From NCBI GenBank assembly GCA_030271625.1, contig JARXKN010000001.1:434001-498000 (forward strand): 64,000 bases of DNA. The letters are read 5' to 3'. A model generated the notes under the pieces. It was not told where the DNA came from. It made no database searches and was given only the letters and a program-made list of their open reading frames with translations. The position numbers and the translations under genes were made by a program. How positions within the stretch are numbered: the stretch's first letter is position 1; each line of letters begins with the position of its first letter. Origin of the DNA: Patescibacteria group bacterium (lineage in GTDB: Bacteria > Patescibacteriota > Saccharimonadia > Saccharimonadales > UBA4665). This document shows, piece after piece, positions 7,066-18,205 of the stretch.

Positions 7066-9900
7066 TTACTTAAAGTAGCGCTTCCGAATGTAGTACCACA
7101 TAACTGCGGCAAACACCGGCGCGGCGATGACCAAGCCAGCCGCGACCTTAGCTAGCACAATTACAAGTAAGATGGTGGTTATGAGCCAACCGAGTCCGGT
7201 GCGGCGGTTGATGTGTTGGCGGAGATACTCGCTGCCCAGGTAATAGTACGGGAAGACGGTTATGACTAGGAAGGTGCTCGACAGCAGTCCAAATATCAAG
7301 ACCACCGCCAAACCTTCCCAGAAAGGGCTGGAGAGGGCGAGGGGGATCAATGACACCACAGCGGTTAAGCTGGTAGCTATCAGCGGGCGGAAGCGTTGGG
7401 CTAAAGCTTCGTGGGCGGCATCAACAGTCCCGAGGCCAGCCCGGCGAGCTTGATTGGCGTAATCGGTCAGCAAAATTGTATTCTTCAGGCTCAAGCCAAT
7501 CAGCGCGAAGAAGCCGAGGGCTGCGAAGAAGCTAAAGGCATTATTGGTCAGGAATAGTCCCAGCGTGATTCCAAACAGGCTGAACGGAATCGCTAAGAAA
7601 ATGAGCAGTGGCTGTAACAAACTGCGGAACTGGAAGGCCAGGACGATGTAGATGACCGCTAGCAGAATTGGAAAGGCTAAGGCCAATGTCTTAAAGCTGT
7701 CTTGGTTCTGTTGCTCTTGGCCAGAATCGTAGGTTACCGCTTGGCTGCCTAAGGCGTAGCTAGCCACCTGCTGGTCGCTGTAGCGAGCTTCCAGAGCAGT
7801 TTTTGTCAGGTTAACTAGCGTTGTAGTATCAGTGTCTTCGTAGGTGGTCGTCAGCGTGATGTACTGATGCGCATTTTTCTGGAAATAAATACTGGAATTG
7901 CCAATGTCGACGCTTTTAATTTTGGCAACCGTGCCATCGGGTCGTTTTAAAATAGCATCGTGCTGCAAGTATTTGGCAATGGTGGTTGCTAGGCTGAGAG
8001 CGCCAGCTCGATTCTGGTCGGACCGAACCTGGACGGTAAAGCTAGCAGCCGGTGGTCCAGCACCGACAGATACAACGTCAACCTTGGCTTCGCTAAAGCT
8101 GCGGTATTTGTCATTTAGTTGTTTGACAAGTTGCGGTGAGGTAGCTTTACGATCTTTAAAATCTGTCAGGTTAACAGCTAACGTGGCACTCTGGACGTTT
8201 GCGTTGCCGTAGTACGACGCCTTTACAAAAGTATCACCGAGGGTGCTGGTGAGAATTTTGTTGGCCTGACCAGCCACCACCTGTGCTTCAGCAATCGAAG
8301 TATTAGGTTTAAAGGTAATGACGGAACTAATCTGATTATCATCTTTGCTCGGCGGAAAGATGTTAAAACTAACTTTCTTAAAGATGGCACCAGCGCCACC
8401 GATAAAGCCGCCACCGATAAGCAGTGCAATAACGCCAACTAATAATAATTTACGACCAGAGCCTTTGGCCCAGAGCATCGGGCGTGAGATGAAGCGGGCG
8501 ATAGTAGCCTCAATTGTGGCCGCATGTTCTGTTTCGGCGTTACGCCCCAGCTGCTTTTTACCAAGTAGCAAGAAGCGGGCAAAGAAAGGAATGAAGACTA
8601 AAGCGACCACTAAGCTTATGAGTAAGGCCGAAATAATAGTCACCGGTATGGCCCGTACAAAGCTACCCAAAATACCACCGACAAACAGCAGCGGCGCAAA
8701 GCTAAGGACCGAGGTAGAGGTAGCCGCAATCATAGCTGCGCTGACTTTACTAGTGGCTTTGGTGACAACCAGCGCGGGGTCGTTTTGGTGGCGCCGTTCG
8801 TAATCGAGGGCTTCGACCATGATGATGGTGTCATCAACAATAAGTGATAAACCCAGGATCAGTCCAAATAAGGTGATGGTGTTTAAACTGTAACCAGCTA
8901 GGTATAACAGGCCATTAGTAACGGCAATAACCGTCAGCATCGAAAGCACCGTTATGACTGACGCTCGCCAGGCAATAATCAACGAGCCGACAATCAGCAC
9001 CACAAACAAGCCTTCTAATAAGGATTTCTGAAGGTCATGTATCTGGCTGTTTATTTGTGGGGCATTGCTGGCGCTGATGGTTGCCCGGTAGCTCGTAGTT
9101 TGTAGCTTCTGGTTTAAACCAACCAGGGCTTTCGAAACTTGCTTGTCTAGCTTGAGCTCATCGGCGCCAGTGACCGCTCGAACACCGATAACAACTGAAT
9201 TATGGAAGCTACTGTTACCATTTTGCCGTTCACCATATGCATCAAACGATTGTTGATTAGCCACAATGGTTCCGCTGACCGGATCCTTCGCTAGCGCGAA
9301 GGGGTCAATAATCGACACACTCTTAACTAATGACAAATGCTGGTTTTGGAGGTAGGTGGCTGCTTGTCGAGCTTGCTCAGCGAGGGTCTCGGTCGAGACT
9401 TTCGCACTAGTATCGTAGAATGATACAACTAAATTATCACCGCGTTGGGTGAGTCCGAATTCAAAGGCCTTCAGAGCTACCGTAGCTTGCGCCGGTAGGA
9501 TCTGCTTAGCGGCAATAGCTTTATTGAGGCGACTGCTTTCCTGTTTAGCGTCGATGTTGTCTTTAAAGGCGATCTGCGCCGTATAGAAATTTGCAAAGCT
9601 GCTAATTTGGACTGTTTTGACGCCTGGCTGCTGCAGTAGGAAGCCACTTAACGGCGTGGCAACATCGTGATTAACTTTGGCAGCATCGTTTACAAAATAG
9701 CTGCCTTGAGCGAGAGCAAAGGGGGTGTTAATGCTCGGAAAGCCTTCCCGTCGTAACAGGGTGCTGTAACTAGCGATACCAAAAAATAATACCGCCAACC
9801 AAATGAGGGCGGTGCGGCGGGGGTGCAGGTACGAACCTAAGCTTAATTTTTGAGCCCAGCTGCGGGAATTTTTATTTTGTTTGAGTGTAGCCTTGGCCAT
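7066..9900 (-). CDS. RND-family efflux transporter (AcrB-like), orphan
   Basis: A 944-residue RND permease. One membrane segment near 33-50, a porter-type extracytoplasmic domain to about 285, a membrane block including LILGLSLIVDDTIIMVEAL (the TM4 acidic pair of the proton relay), a second porter domain (about 510-700), and a second membrane block with GLSLKNTILLTDYA. The organisation fits the AcrB/HME superfamily. No membrane-fusion or outer-membrane partner is adjacent, consistent with a single-membrane cell. Substrate unknown. It is convergent with copA; a role in copper export is possible but unsupported. Confidence 0.88.
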   Translation of the reverse strand: MAKATLKQNKNSRSWAQKLSLGSYLHPRRTALIWLAVLFFGIASYSTLLRREGFPSINTPFALAQGSYFVNDAAKVNHDVATPLSGFLLQQPGVKTVQISSFANFYTAQIAFKDNIDAKQESSRLNKAIAAKQILPAQATVALKAFEFGLTQRGDNLVVSFYDTSAKVSTETLAEQARQAATYLQNQHLSLVKSVSIIDPFALAKDPVSGTIVANQQSFDAYGERQNGNSSFHNSVVIGVRAVTGADELKLDKQVSKALVGLNQKLQTTSYRATISASNAPQINSQIHDLQKSLLEGLFVVLIVGSLIIAWRASVITVLSMLTVIAVTNGLLYLAGYSLNTITLFGLILGLSLIVDDTIIMVEALDYERRHQNDPALVVTKATSKVSAAMIAATSTSVLSFAPLLFVGGILGSFVRAIPVTIISALLISLVVALVFIPFFARFLLLGKKQLGRNAETEHAATIEATIARFISRPMLWAKGSGRKLLLVGVIALLIGGGFIGGAGAIFKKVSFNIFPPSKDDNQISSVITFKPNTSIAEAQVVAGQANKILTSTLGDTFVKASYYGNANVQSATLAVNLTDFKDRKATSPQLVKQLNDKYRSFSEAKVDVVSVGAGPPAASFTVQVRSDQNRAGALSLATTIAKYLQHDAILKRPDGTVAKIKSVDIGNSSIYFQKNAHQYITLTTTYEDTDTTTLVNLTKTALEARYSDQQVASYALGSQAVTYDSGQEQQNQDSFKTLALAFPILLAVIYIVLAFQFRSLLQPLLIFLAIPFSLFGITLGLFLTNNAFSFFAALGFFALIGLSLKNTILLTDYANQARRAGLGTVDAAHEALAQRFRPLIATSLTAVVSLIPLALSSPFWEGLAVVLIFGLLSSTFLVITVFPYYYLGSEYLRQHINRRTGLGWLITTILLVIVLAKVAAGLVIAAPVFAAVMWYYIRKRYFK

Positions 9901-10019
9901 GATGAGCTCCGATAGTTAGATACTGTAATCATAGCTCCCTTTAGCAGATAAATAAAGCTTTACTTGTTAAGTCTTAATACCGTACATACATTTGCTGGGT
10001 AGTGTGATATTACTTGATT

Positions 10020-10406
10020 ATGGATATGCCTTTAAGCGAGCGTCGGCAAATTGAAAACGAAATGATTTTTAGGCGTGCTAATGAGCAAATCGGCATCAAC
10101 CTTGACGAGGTTGATGCTCTGAACGTCCAAGATGGTAACCCGCATCTAGTTCGGACTGAAGATTTGTTATTAGAATTTCGCTGCGAGTGCTCCGATGAGA
10201 ACTGTCATGAACGGGTTCCTATCAAGCTCAGCACTTACAAGAGTATTCATCTTAATCGTGACACATTTATTATCAAAGAAGATCATGAAGTGAATGCTAT
10301 AGAAGAGGTCACCGTCGTTGAGGTTGATTATAGTATTGTTAAAAAAAATAAATCAACCACTGAACCGGGCGCCAAACTTAATACTACAGACGTTAATAAC
10401 GCCTAG
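10020..10406 (+). CDS. conserved small protein with Cys-rich CxC..C motif
   Basis: About 128 residues. The N-terminal third is charged and helical (SERRQIENEMIFRRANEQIG). Then comes LLEFRCECSDENCHERVPIK, a CxC...C arrangement, followed by a helix and KEDHEVNAIEEVTVVEVDY. This resembles a short uncharacterised family common in Actinobacteria and CPR that shares the CxCxxxxC...Y pattern. Possible metal site; function unknown. ATG at 10020 is preferred: GATATT at 10006-10011 lies upstream and no clear Shine-Dalgarno site is visible. TTG at 10014 and ATG at 10026 are alternatives. Confidence 0.7.
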   Translation: MDMPLSERRQIENEMIFRRANEQIGINLDEVDALNVQDGNPHLVRTEDLLLEFRCECSDENCHERVPIKLSTYKSIHLNRDTFIIKEDHEVNAIEEVTVVEVDYSIVKKNKSTTEPGAKLNTTDVNNA

Positions 10407-10515
10407 ACAACCGTAAATAGCTCGCCTTATTTGCCCACGCAATGAAATATATAACCGCAAGTCATAGGCGTAGCTGTTATGATAGAACACGTGTAAAAAA
10501 TAACTAGAGAGGCAG

Positions 10516-10884
10516 ATTATCGAACTACACCCCATAACTATTAGTCGTGAAGCAACCTGGTTTGCTCTCCACAAAACGGGGCTGGCTGGCCTGGCCAAAA
10601 CCGCAATTAACGTCTGCATCCCCTCCAGCCATGTTAAGGATTTACTGCAATCTCAAGCCGAACGTCAGAAACGACGGGAGCAAATTATTCTGCAAGGAGC
10701 TGGCGAACTAGAATTACAAGTACAAAAAGGCTTAATCGAGCTTGATGAGGGCGTTCGAGAACAAATGTGGACGGCGGTAAAGTCGGGCTGTAGTGGCGTT
10801 AAATTTGATGATATCTTTGATGCCCACGTGGCAGATTTACTTGAGGCAACTACTCCGGGTGGCATCGACCCAAATATAGAGTAG
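10516..10884 (+). CDS. hypothetical protein with probable ATT start codon
   Basis: An open frame of 122 codons before TAG. The in-frame stop TAA at 10501-10503 leaves CTA-GAG-AGG-CAG-ATT-ATC-GAA as the possible start region, and no ATG, GTG or TTG occurs in it until well inside. ATT at 10516 would give (M)IELHPITISREATW. The protein looks real: a small N-terminal domain, then a charged helical stretch (QAERQKRREQIILQG) and an acidic C-terminus. AGAGAGG lies just before the ATT. TATGAT at 10478-10483 is a possible -10. No family recognised. A sequencing error or point mutation in an ATG is the main alternative. Confidence 0.6.
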   Translation: MIELHPITISREATWFALHKTGLAGLAKTAINVCIPSSHVKDLLQSQAERQKRREQIILQGAGELELQVQKGLIELDEGVREQMWTAVKSGCSGVKFDDIFDAHVADLLEATTPGGIDPNIE

Positions 10885-10940
10885 CCGAGACGGTAAATAA
10901 CAGATATAATAACGGCGATATAACCGATAGGTTATATAGT

Positions 10941-11014
10941 GGCGCCTTGGCGGAGTGGTTACGCAGCGGTCTGCAAAACCGCGTACACCGGTTCGAACCC
11001 GGTAGGTGCCTCCA
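10941..11014 (+). tRNA. tRNA-Cys (GCA)
   Basis: 74-nt cloverleaf. Acceptor GGCGCCT pairs with AGGTGCC (one G-U), anticodon stem GCGGT/ACCGC with loop CTGCAAA (anticodon GCA), T arm CCGGTTCGAACCCGG, discriminator T and encoded CCA. The U73 discriminator is typical of tRNA-Cys. Confidence 0.95.
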
Positions 11015-11034
11015 TATTTGTATATAATTTTTTG

Positions 11035-11445
11035 ATGAAACAGATTGAATTAGCTGGTTGCGTAATTGTAGACGACTACGGCCGTATTTTGCTGTTGCAC
11101 CGAAGTTCGGGTAAGTTCACACATTGGGAATTACCCGGTGGAAAGATTGAACGAGACGAGACAGCCGAAGAAGCGGCCGTCCGGGAACTGGCCGAAGAGC
11201 TGGGAGTCGACGTACGGTTGATTGGCGCCCTTGGTAGCGATGTCTTTGAACAAGATGAGCAAGCATACCATTACCATTGGTTCCAGGCCGTTATAGAAGG
11301 CGGTGAGCTGACCATTGCCGAGCCAGATGACTATGATGATTTTGATTACTTCGAAATTGAAGATATGCCTGGGCTGGCACTTTCCAATAATATGCTCGTG
11401 CTATATCCCAAAATCTATAACGGTGAAGTGTCGCTTGAGACCTAA
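11035..11445 (+). CDS. NUDIX hydrolase
   Basis: A 136-residue NUDIX protein starting MKQIELAGCVIVDDYG. The Nudix box is complete: GGKIERDETAEEAAV then RELAEELGV, with the REx2EE metal-binding core. Such enzymes hydrolyse nucleoside diphosphate-linked compounds; substrate cannot be predicted. A longer frame extends upstream into the tRNA, but the true start must be 11035: TATAAT (11023-11028) ends 6 nt before this ATG and no Shine-Dalgarno site exists, a clear leaderless arrangement. Confidence 0.9.
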   Translation: MKQIELAGCVIVDDYGRILLLHRSSGKFTHWELPGGKIERDETAEEAAVRELAEELGVDVRLIGALGSDVFEQDEQAYHYHWFQAVIEGGELTIAEPDDYDDFDYFEIEDMPGLALSNNMLVLYPKIYNGEVSLET

Positions 11446-11488
11446 GGTGTAGTATAATTGCCAAAGTTCAAACAGCTGAACAACGCGC

Positions 11489-11575
11489 GGGCAAGTGGTG
11501 GAATGGTATACACGACAGACTTAAAATCTGTTGGCCGTAACGGCCTTGAGGGTTCGAGTCCCTCCTTGCCCACCA
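11489..11575 (+). tRNA. tRNA-Leu (TAA)
   Basis: 87-nt class II tRNA. Acceptor GGGCAAG/CTTGCCC, anticodon stem ACAGA/TCTGT with loop CTTAAAA (anticodon TAA), a long variable arm (TGGCCGTAACGGCC), T arm with GGTTCGAGTCC, discriminator A and encoded CCA. TATAAT at 11453-11458 is a likely -10. Confidence 0.95.
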
Positions 11576-11578
11576 ACT

Positions 11579-11605
11579 AAAAGACCGGAATTATCCGGTC
11601 TTTTT
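11579..11605. terminator. bidirectional intrinsic terminator between tRNA-Leu and dacA
   Basis: Stem AAAAGACCGG (11579-11588) / CCGGTCTTTT (11595-11604), with T runs in both directions. It serves tRNA-Leu on + and the convergent dacA-like gene on -. Confidence 0.88.
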
Positions 11606-11606
11606 C

Positions 11607-12833
11607 TTATATAGGATGTCGTAAACGCCACGTTACAGATGGCTGAGAAATCGCCTCACTTAAACTCGCGCTGACCGTTTGAGCGGCGCTAACGGGTGAC
11701 TGAGGCAGTTGTACAGCGCCAACAATTTGCCCCGGCTTAGTCGATGGATTGATAGCCTTGAGCTTAATCTCCGATGGAATCATCGAACCGTTCCACGCTA
11801 GCGTAGCTAGTGGCTTGTCGGACACAGCCGTTACTGTGCCGCCCCACGGTAGTTTGTAACTGCCAACGACGGTCTTAGCGGGTAGAATCTCGGCGGCACT
11901 AAAGTTTTCCTGGGCTGAAGCCAGCAGTGGCAAGCTGCCAACCATGGCATCATATAAAGAATTTGAACCAACCACCGCCGCTATCAGAATAAGTTTCTTA
12001 CCAGCAATCGTGGCTTGCTTGGCGGCCAAAAATACGCCGCCGGCTTGCTCAGTATTACCGGTTTTAACCCCGATAATGCCGTCAGTGCCCAGTAAGCCGT
12101 TAACGTTCTGTATTTTTCCAGCAACTGGTAAATCGGCTGAAGTTTGGCCAACAATTTCCGCCAGCGCCGGCTCTTGCATTGCTGCCTCACCCAGTAAAAC
12201 CAGATCATGAGCTGTGCTCACGGTGGTTGGGTCATAGCCACTGGCGTCGCTACCAACATGGGTATGAGTTAGCCCTAGCTGTCGAATATAGCCGTTGGCA
12301 AAGTTAGCGTAGGCAGGTAGCGAACCAAAAGCCCAGATTGCCAAACTATCGGCAATATTATTAGCCGACGGCAGTAAAATCGCCTGCAACATCTGATACT
12401 CGGTTAAGGTTTCGCCGGCAGTGACTGCTGAGACCGATCCGTCACCGGCTACATACTGGTGATAAATTTTCACATCAGCACTGGTGAGGGTTATTTTAGG
12501 TCCTGATTGATGCGCGGCTAGTGGTCGTTGCTTGAGGACCATCAGGGCCGTTAAGACCTTGGCAGTGCTGGCAATTGGTATGGCCGTTTGTTCACCATGG
12601 AGGGCAAGGACGCCCGACGGATTAATGCCGACAGCTGCTTGACCGACAGCCGGCCACTTTAAAGCGGCACTAGCGGTAGGATTTTTTAGTTGCAAATTAG
12701 CAGTGACTGGCTGCAATGCTGGCAAGGGACGACCCAAAGCCCCTAAACAATAGACCGCCAAGATGACGATAATCAGTAAACCATTACCAGCAAGTGTAAA
12801 TTTTCGGGAGGGCCGTTTCATAAGCTCTTTCAT
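11607..12833 (-). CDS. D-alanyl-D-alanine carboxypeptidase (DacA-like, S11)
   Basis: A 408-residue exported penicillin-binding protein of the S11 family, with an N-terminal membrane anchor (about 13-33). All three active-site motifs are visible: SxxK as IASTAKVL (S89, K92), SxN as PSANNIAD, and KTG in GVKTGNTEQAGG. It should trim the terminal D-Ala from peptidoglycan stem peptides outside the membrane, pairing functionally with Ddl and the Mur ligase at 22.8-25.4 kb. Start uncertain: TTG at 12857, ATG at 12833 and ATG at 12821 share the frame; 12833 is chosen as the first ATG. Confidence 0.9.
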   Translation of the reverse strand: MKELMKRPSRKFTLAGNGLLIIVILAVYCLGALGRPLPALQPVTANLQLKNPTASAALKWPAVGQAAVGINPSGVLALHGEQTAIPIASTAKVLTALMVLKQRPLAAHQSGPKITLTSADVKIYHQYVAGDGSVSAVTAGETLTEYQMLQAILLPSANNIADSLAIWAFGSLPAYANFANGYIRQLGLTHTHVGSDASGYDPTTVSTAHDLVLLGEAAMQEPALAEIVGQTSADLPVAGKIQNVNGLLGTDGIIGVKTGNTEQAGGVFLAAKQATIAGKKLILIAAVVGSNSLYDAMVGSLPLLASAQENFSAAEILPAKTVVGSYKLPWGGTVTAVSDKPLATLAWNGSMIPSEIKLKAINPSTKPGQIVGAVQLPQSPVSAAQTVSASLSEAISQPSVTWRLRHPI

Positions 12834-12906
12834 GATACATGATTGCTCTGTCCACAACAGTAAGCTTTACTGTATAATTAAAGGTATAAATTAAGGAGTG
12901 TCTTCC

Positions 12907-13473
12907 ATGACCGTACTCATCATTGTCTTAGTAATCGTTGGCTTACTAGCCCTCTTTGCCATTACGGCTTATAACTCATTAGTCCGCCTCAACCAACAGG
13001 CTGAAGAAGCCTGGAGTGATATTACCGTGCAGCTTAAGCGTCGTTATGACCTTATCCCAAACCTGGTCAACACCGTAAAAGGTTATGCTGCTCACGAAAG
13101 TGGTGTCTTCGAAAAGGTAACTCAAGCCCGGGCCAACGCTATTGGCGCCCAAGGCGTAGCCGCTACGGCCGCTGCTGAAAATCAATTTAGCCAAACCATG
13201 AAGAGCTTGTTCGCGGTTGCCGAAGCTTACCCAGATTTAAAAGCTAGCCAGAACTTCCAAGACTTACAAGCTGAAATCACTGATACTGAGGACAAGATTC
13301 AAGCCTCACGCCGCTTTTACAACGGGGTCGTACGCGACTTCAATACCAAGCGAAAAGTTTTCCCAACTAATATTTTCGCCGGCATGCTGGGCTTCAACAA
13401 AGATAAAGAATTCTTTGAACTCGATGATGCTCAAACTGCTGCTGTTGCCAACCCCGTAGAAGTTAAATTCTAA
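12907..13473 (+). CDS. lemA: LemA family protein
   Basis: A 188-residue LemA protein: one N-terminal membrane segment followed by a coiled helical bundle. Hallmarks are SLVRLNQQAEEAWSDI, QLKRRYDLIPNLVNTVKGY, the ARRFYNGVVRDFN-type motif (here SRRFYNGVVRDFNTK) and VFPTNIFAGMLGF. Function is uncertain in all bacteria, but the gene commonly pairs with an HtpX-like protease, as here. ATG at 12907 has AAGGAG 8 nt upstream and is preferred over the GTG at 12898. TATAAT at 12873-12878 is the likely -10. Confidence 0.95.
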   Translation: MTVLIIVLVIVGLLALFAITAYNSLVRLNQQAEEAWSDITVQLKRRYDLIPNLVNTVKGYAAHESGVFEKVTQARANAIGAQGVAATAAAENQFSQTMKSLFAVAEAYPDLKASQNFQDLQAEITDTEDKIQASRRFYNGVVRDFNTKRKVFPTNIFAGMLGFNKDKEFFELDDAQTAAVANPVEVKF

Positions 13474-13500
13474 ATTACCAAATTGTAAGCAGGTACCTGT

Positions 13501-14385
13501 ATGTATAGTCAGATTGCCGCTAATAAACGTAAAACAGTTTATATAATGTTATTTTTTGTGGCTTTGATAGCTGGGCTGGCATATTTATTTAGTGCTTACT
13601 TTGGCGGCAACCATAACGTCTTTTACGGCGGCCTAATTGGTTCAGTGGTCTATGCTTTCATTACCTATTTTGCTGGTGGCCGGATGAGCTTAGCCGTCAA
13701 CGGTGCTCAAGAAATTCAGAAGACTGATAATCCAAGACTATGGCGAATTGTTGAGAACCTGTCGATTACCGATGGTTTACCGATGCCGCGAGTCTACATC
13801 ATGCCCGATCCGACACTAAATGCTTTTGCTACTGGCCGGGACCCCAAACATTCAGCCGTCTGCGTCACAGCCGGGCTGCTAGATGCTATGACTGATACCG
13901 AGCTGGAGGGCGTATTGGCGCATGAGCTCGGTCACGTTAAGAATTATGATATTCGAGTGAGTATGATGGCCTTCGCGCTGACGGCTGTCATATCGTTACT
14001 CGCCGATGTGTTACTACGGGCTTCATTCTTCCGCGGTGGTGACGACGAAGAAGCCGGTGGCAACTCGCTTTTCTTTGTATTGGGAATTGTAGCCGCTATA
14101 GTTGCCCCAATTGTGGCTACCTTAATTCAGCTGGCCGTTTCCCGTCAGCGTGAATACTTAGCTGACGCTACCGGTGCCTTGACGACCCGCTACCCAGAAG
14201 GCTTAGCCAGTGCACTAGAAAAAATCGGTCAAGTCGGTAGTGCGACCCGTCGTCAGAACACCAGTACAGCGCATTTGTTTTTTGCCAGCCCGCTGCGCGG
14301 ACACAGTTTTAGCAATCTCTTTAGTACCCACCCTCCAATTGCTGATCGAGTCGCCCGGTTACGAAGCATGGGCACTAAAGCGTAG
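13501..14385 (+). CDS. htpX: HtpX-like M48 zinc metalloprotease
   Basis: A 294-residue membrane protease with an N-terminal pair of membrane segments, zinc site HELGH at 141-145 (LAHELGHVKN), further membrane segments, and a downstream RQREYLADATGA motif that supplies the third ligand. This is the M48B/HtpX layout. It probably degrades misfolded membrane proteins at the cytoplasmic face. It follows lemA by 27 nt and is followed after 2 nt by a membrane protein, in one operon through ligA and the HD gene. Confidence 0.93.
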   Translation: MYSQIAANKRKTVYIMLFFVALIAGLAYLFSAYFGGNHNVFYGGLIGSVVYAFITYFAGGRMSLAVNGAQEIQKTDNPRLWRIVENLSITDGLPMPRVYIMPDPTLNAFATGRDPKHSAVCVTAGLLDAMTDTELEGVLAHELGHVKNYDIRVSMMAFALTAVISLLADVLLRASFFRGGDDEEAGGNSLFFVLGIVAAIVAPIVATLIQLAVSRQREYLADATGALTTRYPEGLASALEKIGQVGSATRRQNTSTAHLFFASPLRGHSFSNLFSTHPPIADRVARLRSMGTKA

Positions 14386-14387
14386 GC

Positions 14388-17354
<2,967 letters not shown>

Positions 17355-17355
<1 letters not shown>

Positions 17356-18011
17356 TGACACAGCAAGAAATAATCGAAAAGACGGCTGAATATATTAAGG
17401 TTAAATTTTCAGAAGAAAATACCGGTCATGATTGGTGGCATATGTTCCGGGTTTGGCAACTTTCTAAAACTATTGCTGCTAGCGAGCCGGATGCCGATTT
17501 ATTCACCGTGGAATTAGGAGCGCTAGTACACGATATAGAGGACTGGAAATTTCATGATGGTAATGAAGAAGTAGGCCCTCAAGCCGCTCGAAAATGGTTA
17601 CAGTCACTCGAGGTTGAGGAGAGTGTTATAGATAATGTGTGCGACATTATCAGGACCGTTTCATTCAAAGGTGCAGGAGTCGCGTCCAATATGGCCACTA
17701 TCGAGGGTAAAATTATTCATGATGCGGATAAATTAGATGCGATTGGCGCTATCGGTATAGCCCGGACCTTTGCTTATGGGGCCACGCATCATAGACCTAT
17801 GTATGACCCAGACATTAAGCCTCAATTCCATGATTCTTTTGATACCTATAAAGCCGGTGACGCGCCGACAATAAATCATTTCTACGAAAAATTATTACTA
17901 CTTAAAGACCGTATGTATACCGACACCGCCAAAAAGTTGGCGCAAGCCCGTCATGACTATATGGCTACCTTTTTAGATGAATTCTATGGCGAATGGGACG
18001 GTAAACGATAA
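17355..18011 (+). CDS. HD-domain phosphohydrolase
   Basis: A 218-residue HD protein of the YedJ/YpgQ type. HDWWHMFRVWQLS supplies the first histidine, LGALVHDIEDWKF the HD pair, and IIHDADKLDAIGAIGIAR the later aspartate. Members are metal-dependent phosphohydrolases, possibly acting on nucleotides; substrate unknown. ATG at 17355 overlaps the ligA TGA, so it is the last gene of the lemA-htpX-ligA operon. Confidence 0.9.
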
Positions 18012-18014
18012 CAG

Positions 18015-18042
18015 TTGACATGAGGCTGAAATGCGTTATGCT
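18015..18042 (+). promoter_or_regulatory. strong promoter of candidate small RNA A
   Basis: TTGACA (18015-18020), 16-bp spacer, TATGCT (18037-18042). It opens 4 nt after the HD gene stop and points at an intergenic stretch without an open frame. The stretch from the -10 onward resembles that of the 33.4-kb candidate RNA. Confidence 0.75.
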
Positions 18043-18048
18043 TATGGT

Positions 18049-18171
18049 AAGTCGTGCGCACTAGCGGCGCCAGGCAAAATAAACATTTTTTCAAAAATAA
18101 AAAAGCACCGCCGCTCGGGTGGGCGCGCACGAATTAAATAAAGCCGGTCAGACTGACTCGGCTTTATTTAA
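18049..18171 (+). ncRNA. candidate structured small RNA A
   Basis: A promoter- and terminator-bounded transcript of about 120 nt. Outer stem TCGTGCGC (18052-18059) / GCGCACGA (18125-18132), 8 bp; inner stem AGCGGCG (18063-18069) / CGCCGCT (18109-18115), 7 bp, around an A/T-rich loop; CGGGTGGGC lies unpaired between the 3' strands. A terminator ends it. No open reading frame of note. The SRP RNA tetraloop signature is absent and I recognise no Rfam-type motif. The downstream corA gene has its own -10 past the terminator, so this is not simply its leader. Confidence 0.6.
18136..18171 (+). terminator. intrinsic terminator of candidate RNA A
   Basis: AAATAAAGCC / GGCTTTATTT stem with an inner GTCA/TGAC pairing. 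Located before the corA -10. Confidence 0.8.
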
Positions 18172-18179
18172 TGGCCATG

Positions 18180-18185
18180 TATAAT
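18180..18185 (+). promoter_or_regulatory. -10 box of corA
   Basis: TATAAT, 20 nt before the corA ATG, just downstream of the RNA A terminator. GGGAAG (about 18195-18200) is the ribosome-binding site. Confidence 0.6.
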
Positions 18186-18205
18186 GAGCCAACAGGGAAG
18201 ACCAC

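Noticed and set aside
10939-11034. 5' extension of the NUDIX frame through the tRNA-Cys gene
   Set aside because: The extension is tRNA sequence; a -10 box sits between tRNA and the internal ATG at 11035, which begins the conserved protein.
18049-18171. Candidate RNA A as SRP 4.5S RNA
   Set aside because: The conserved GGAAGGAAGCA-type tetraloop and internal loop of the SRP core are absent; tmRNA, RNase P and 6S features are also not seen.
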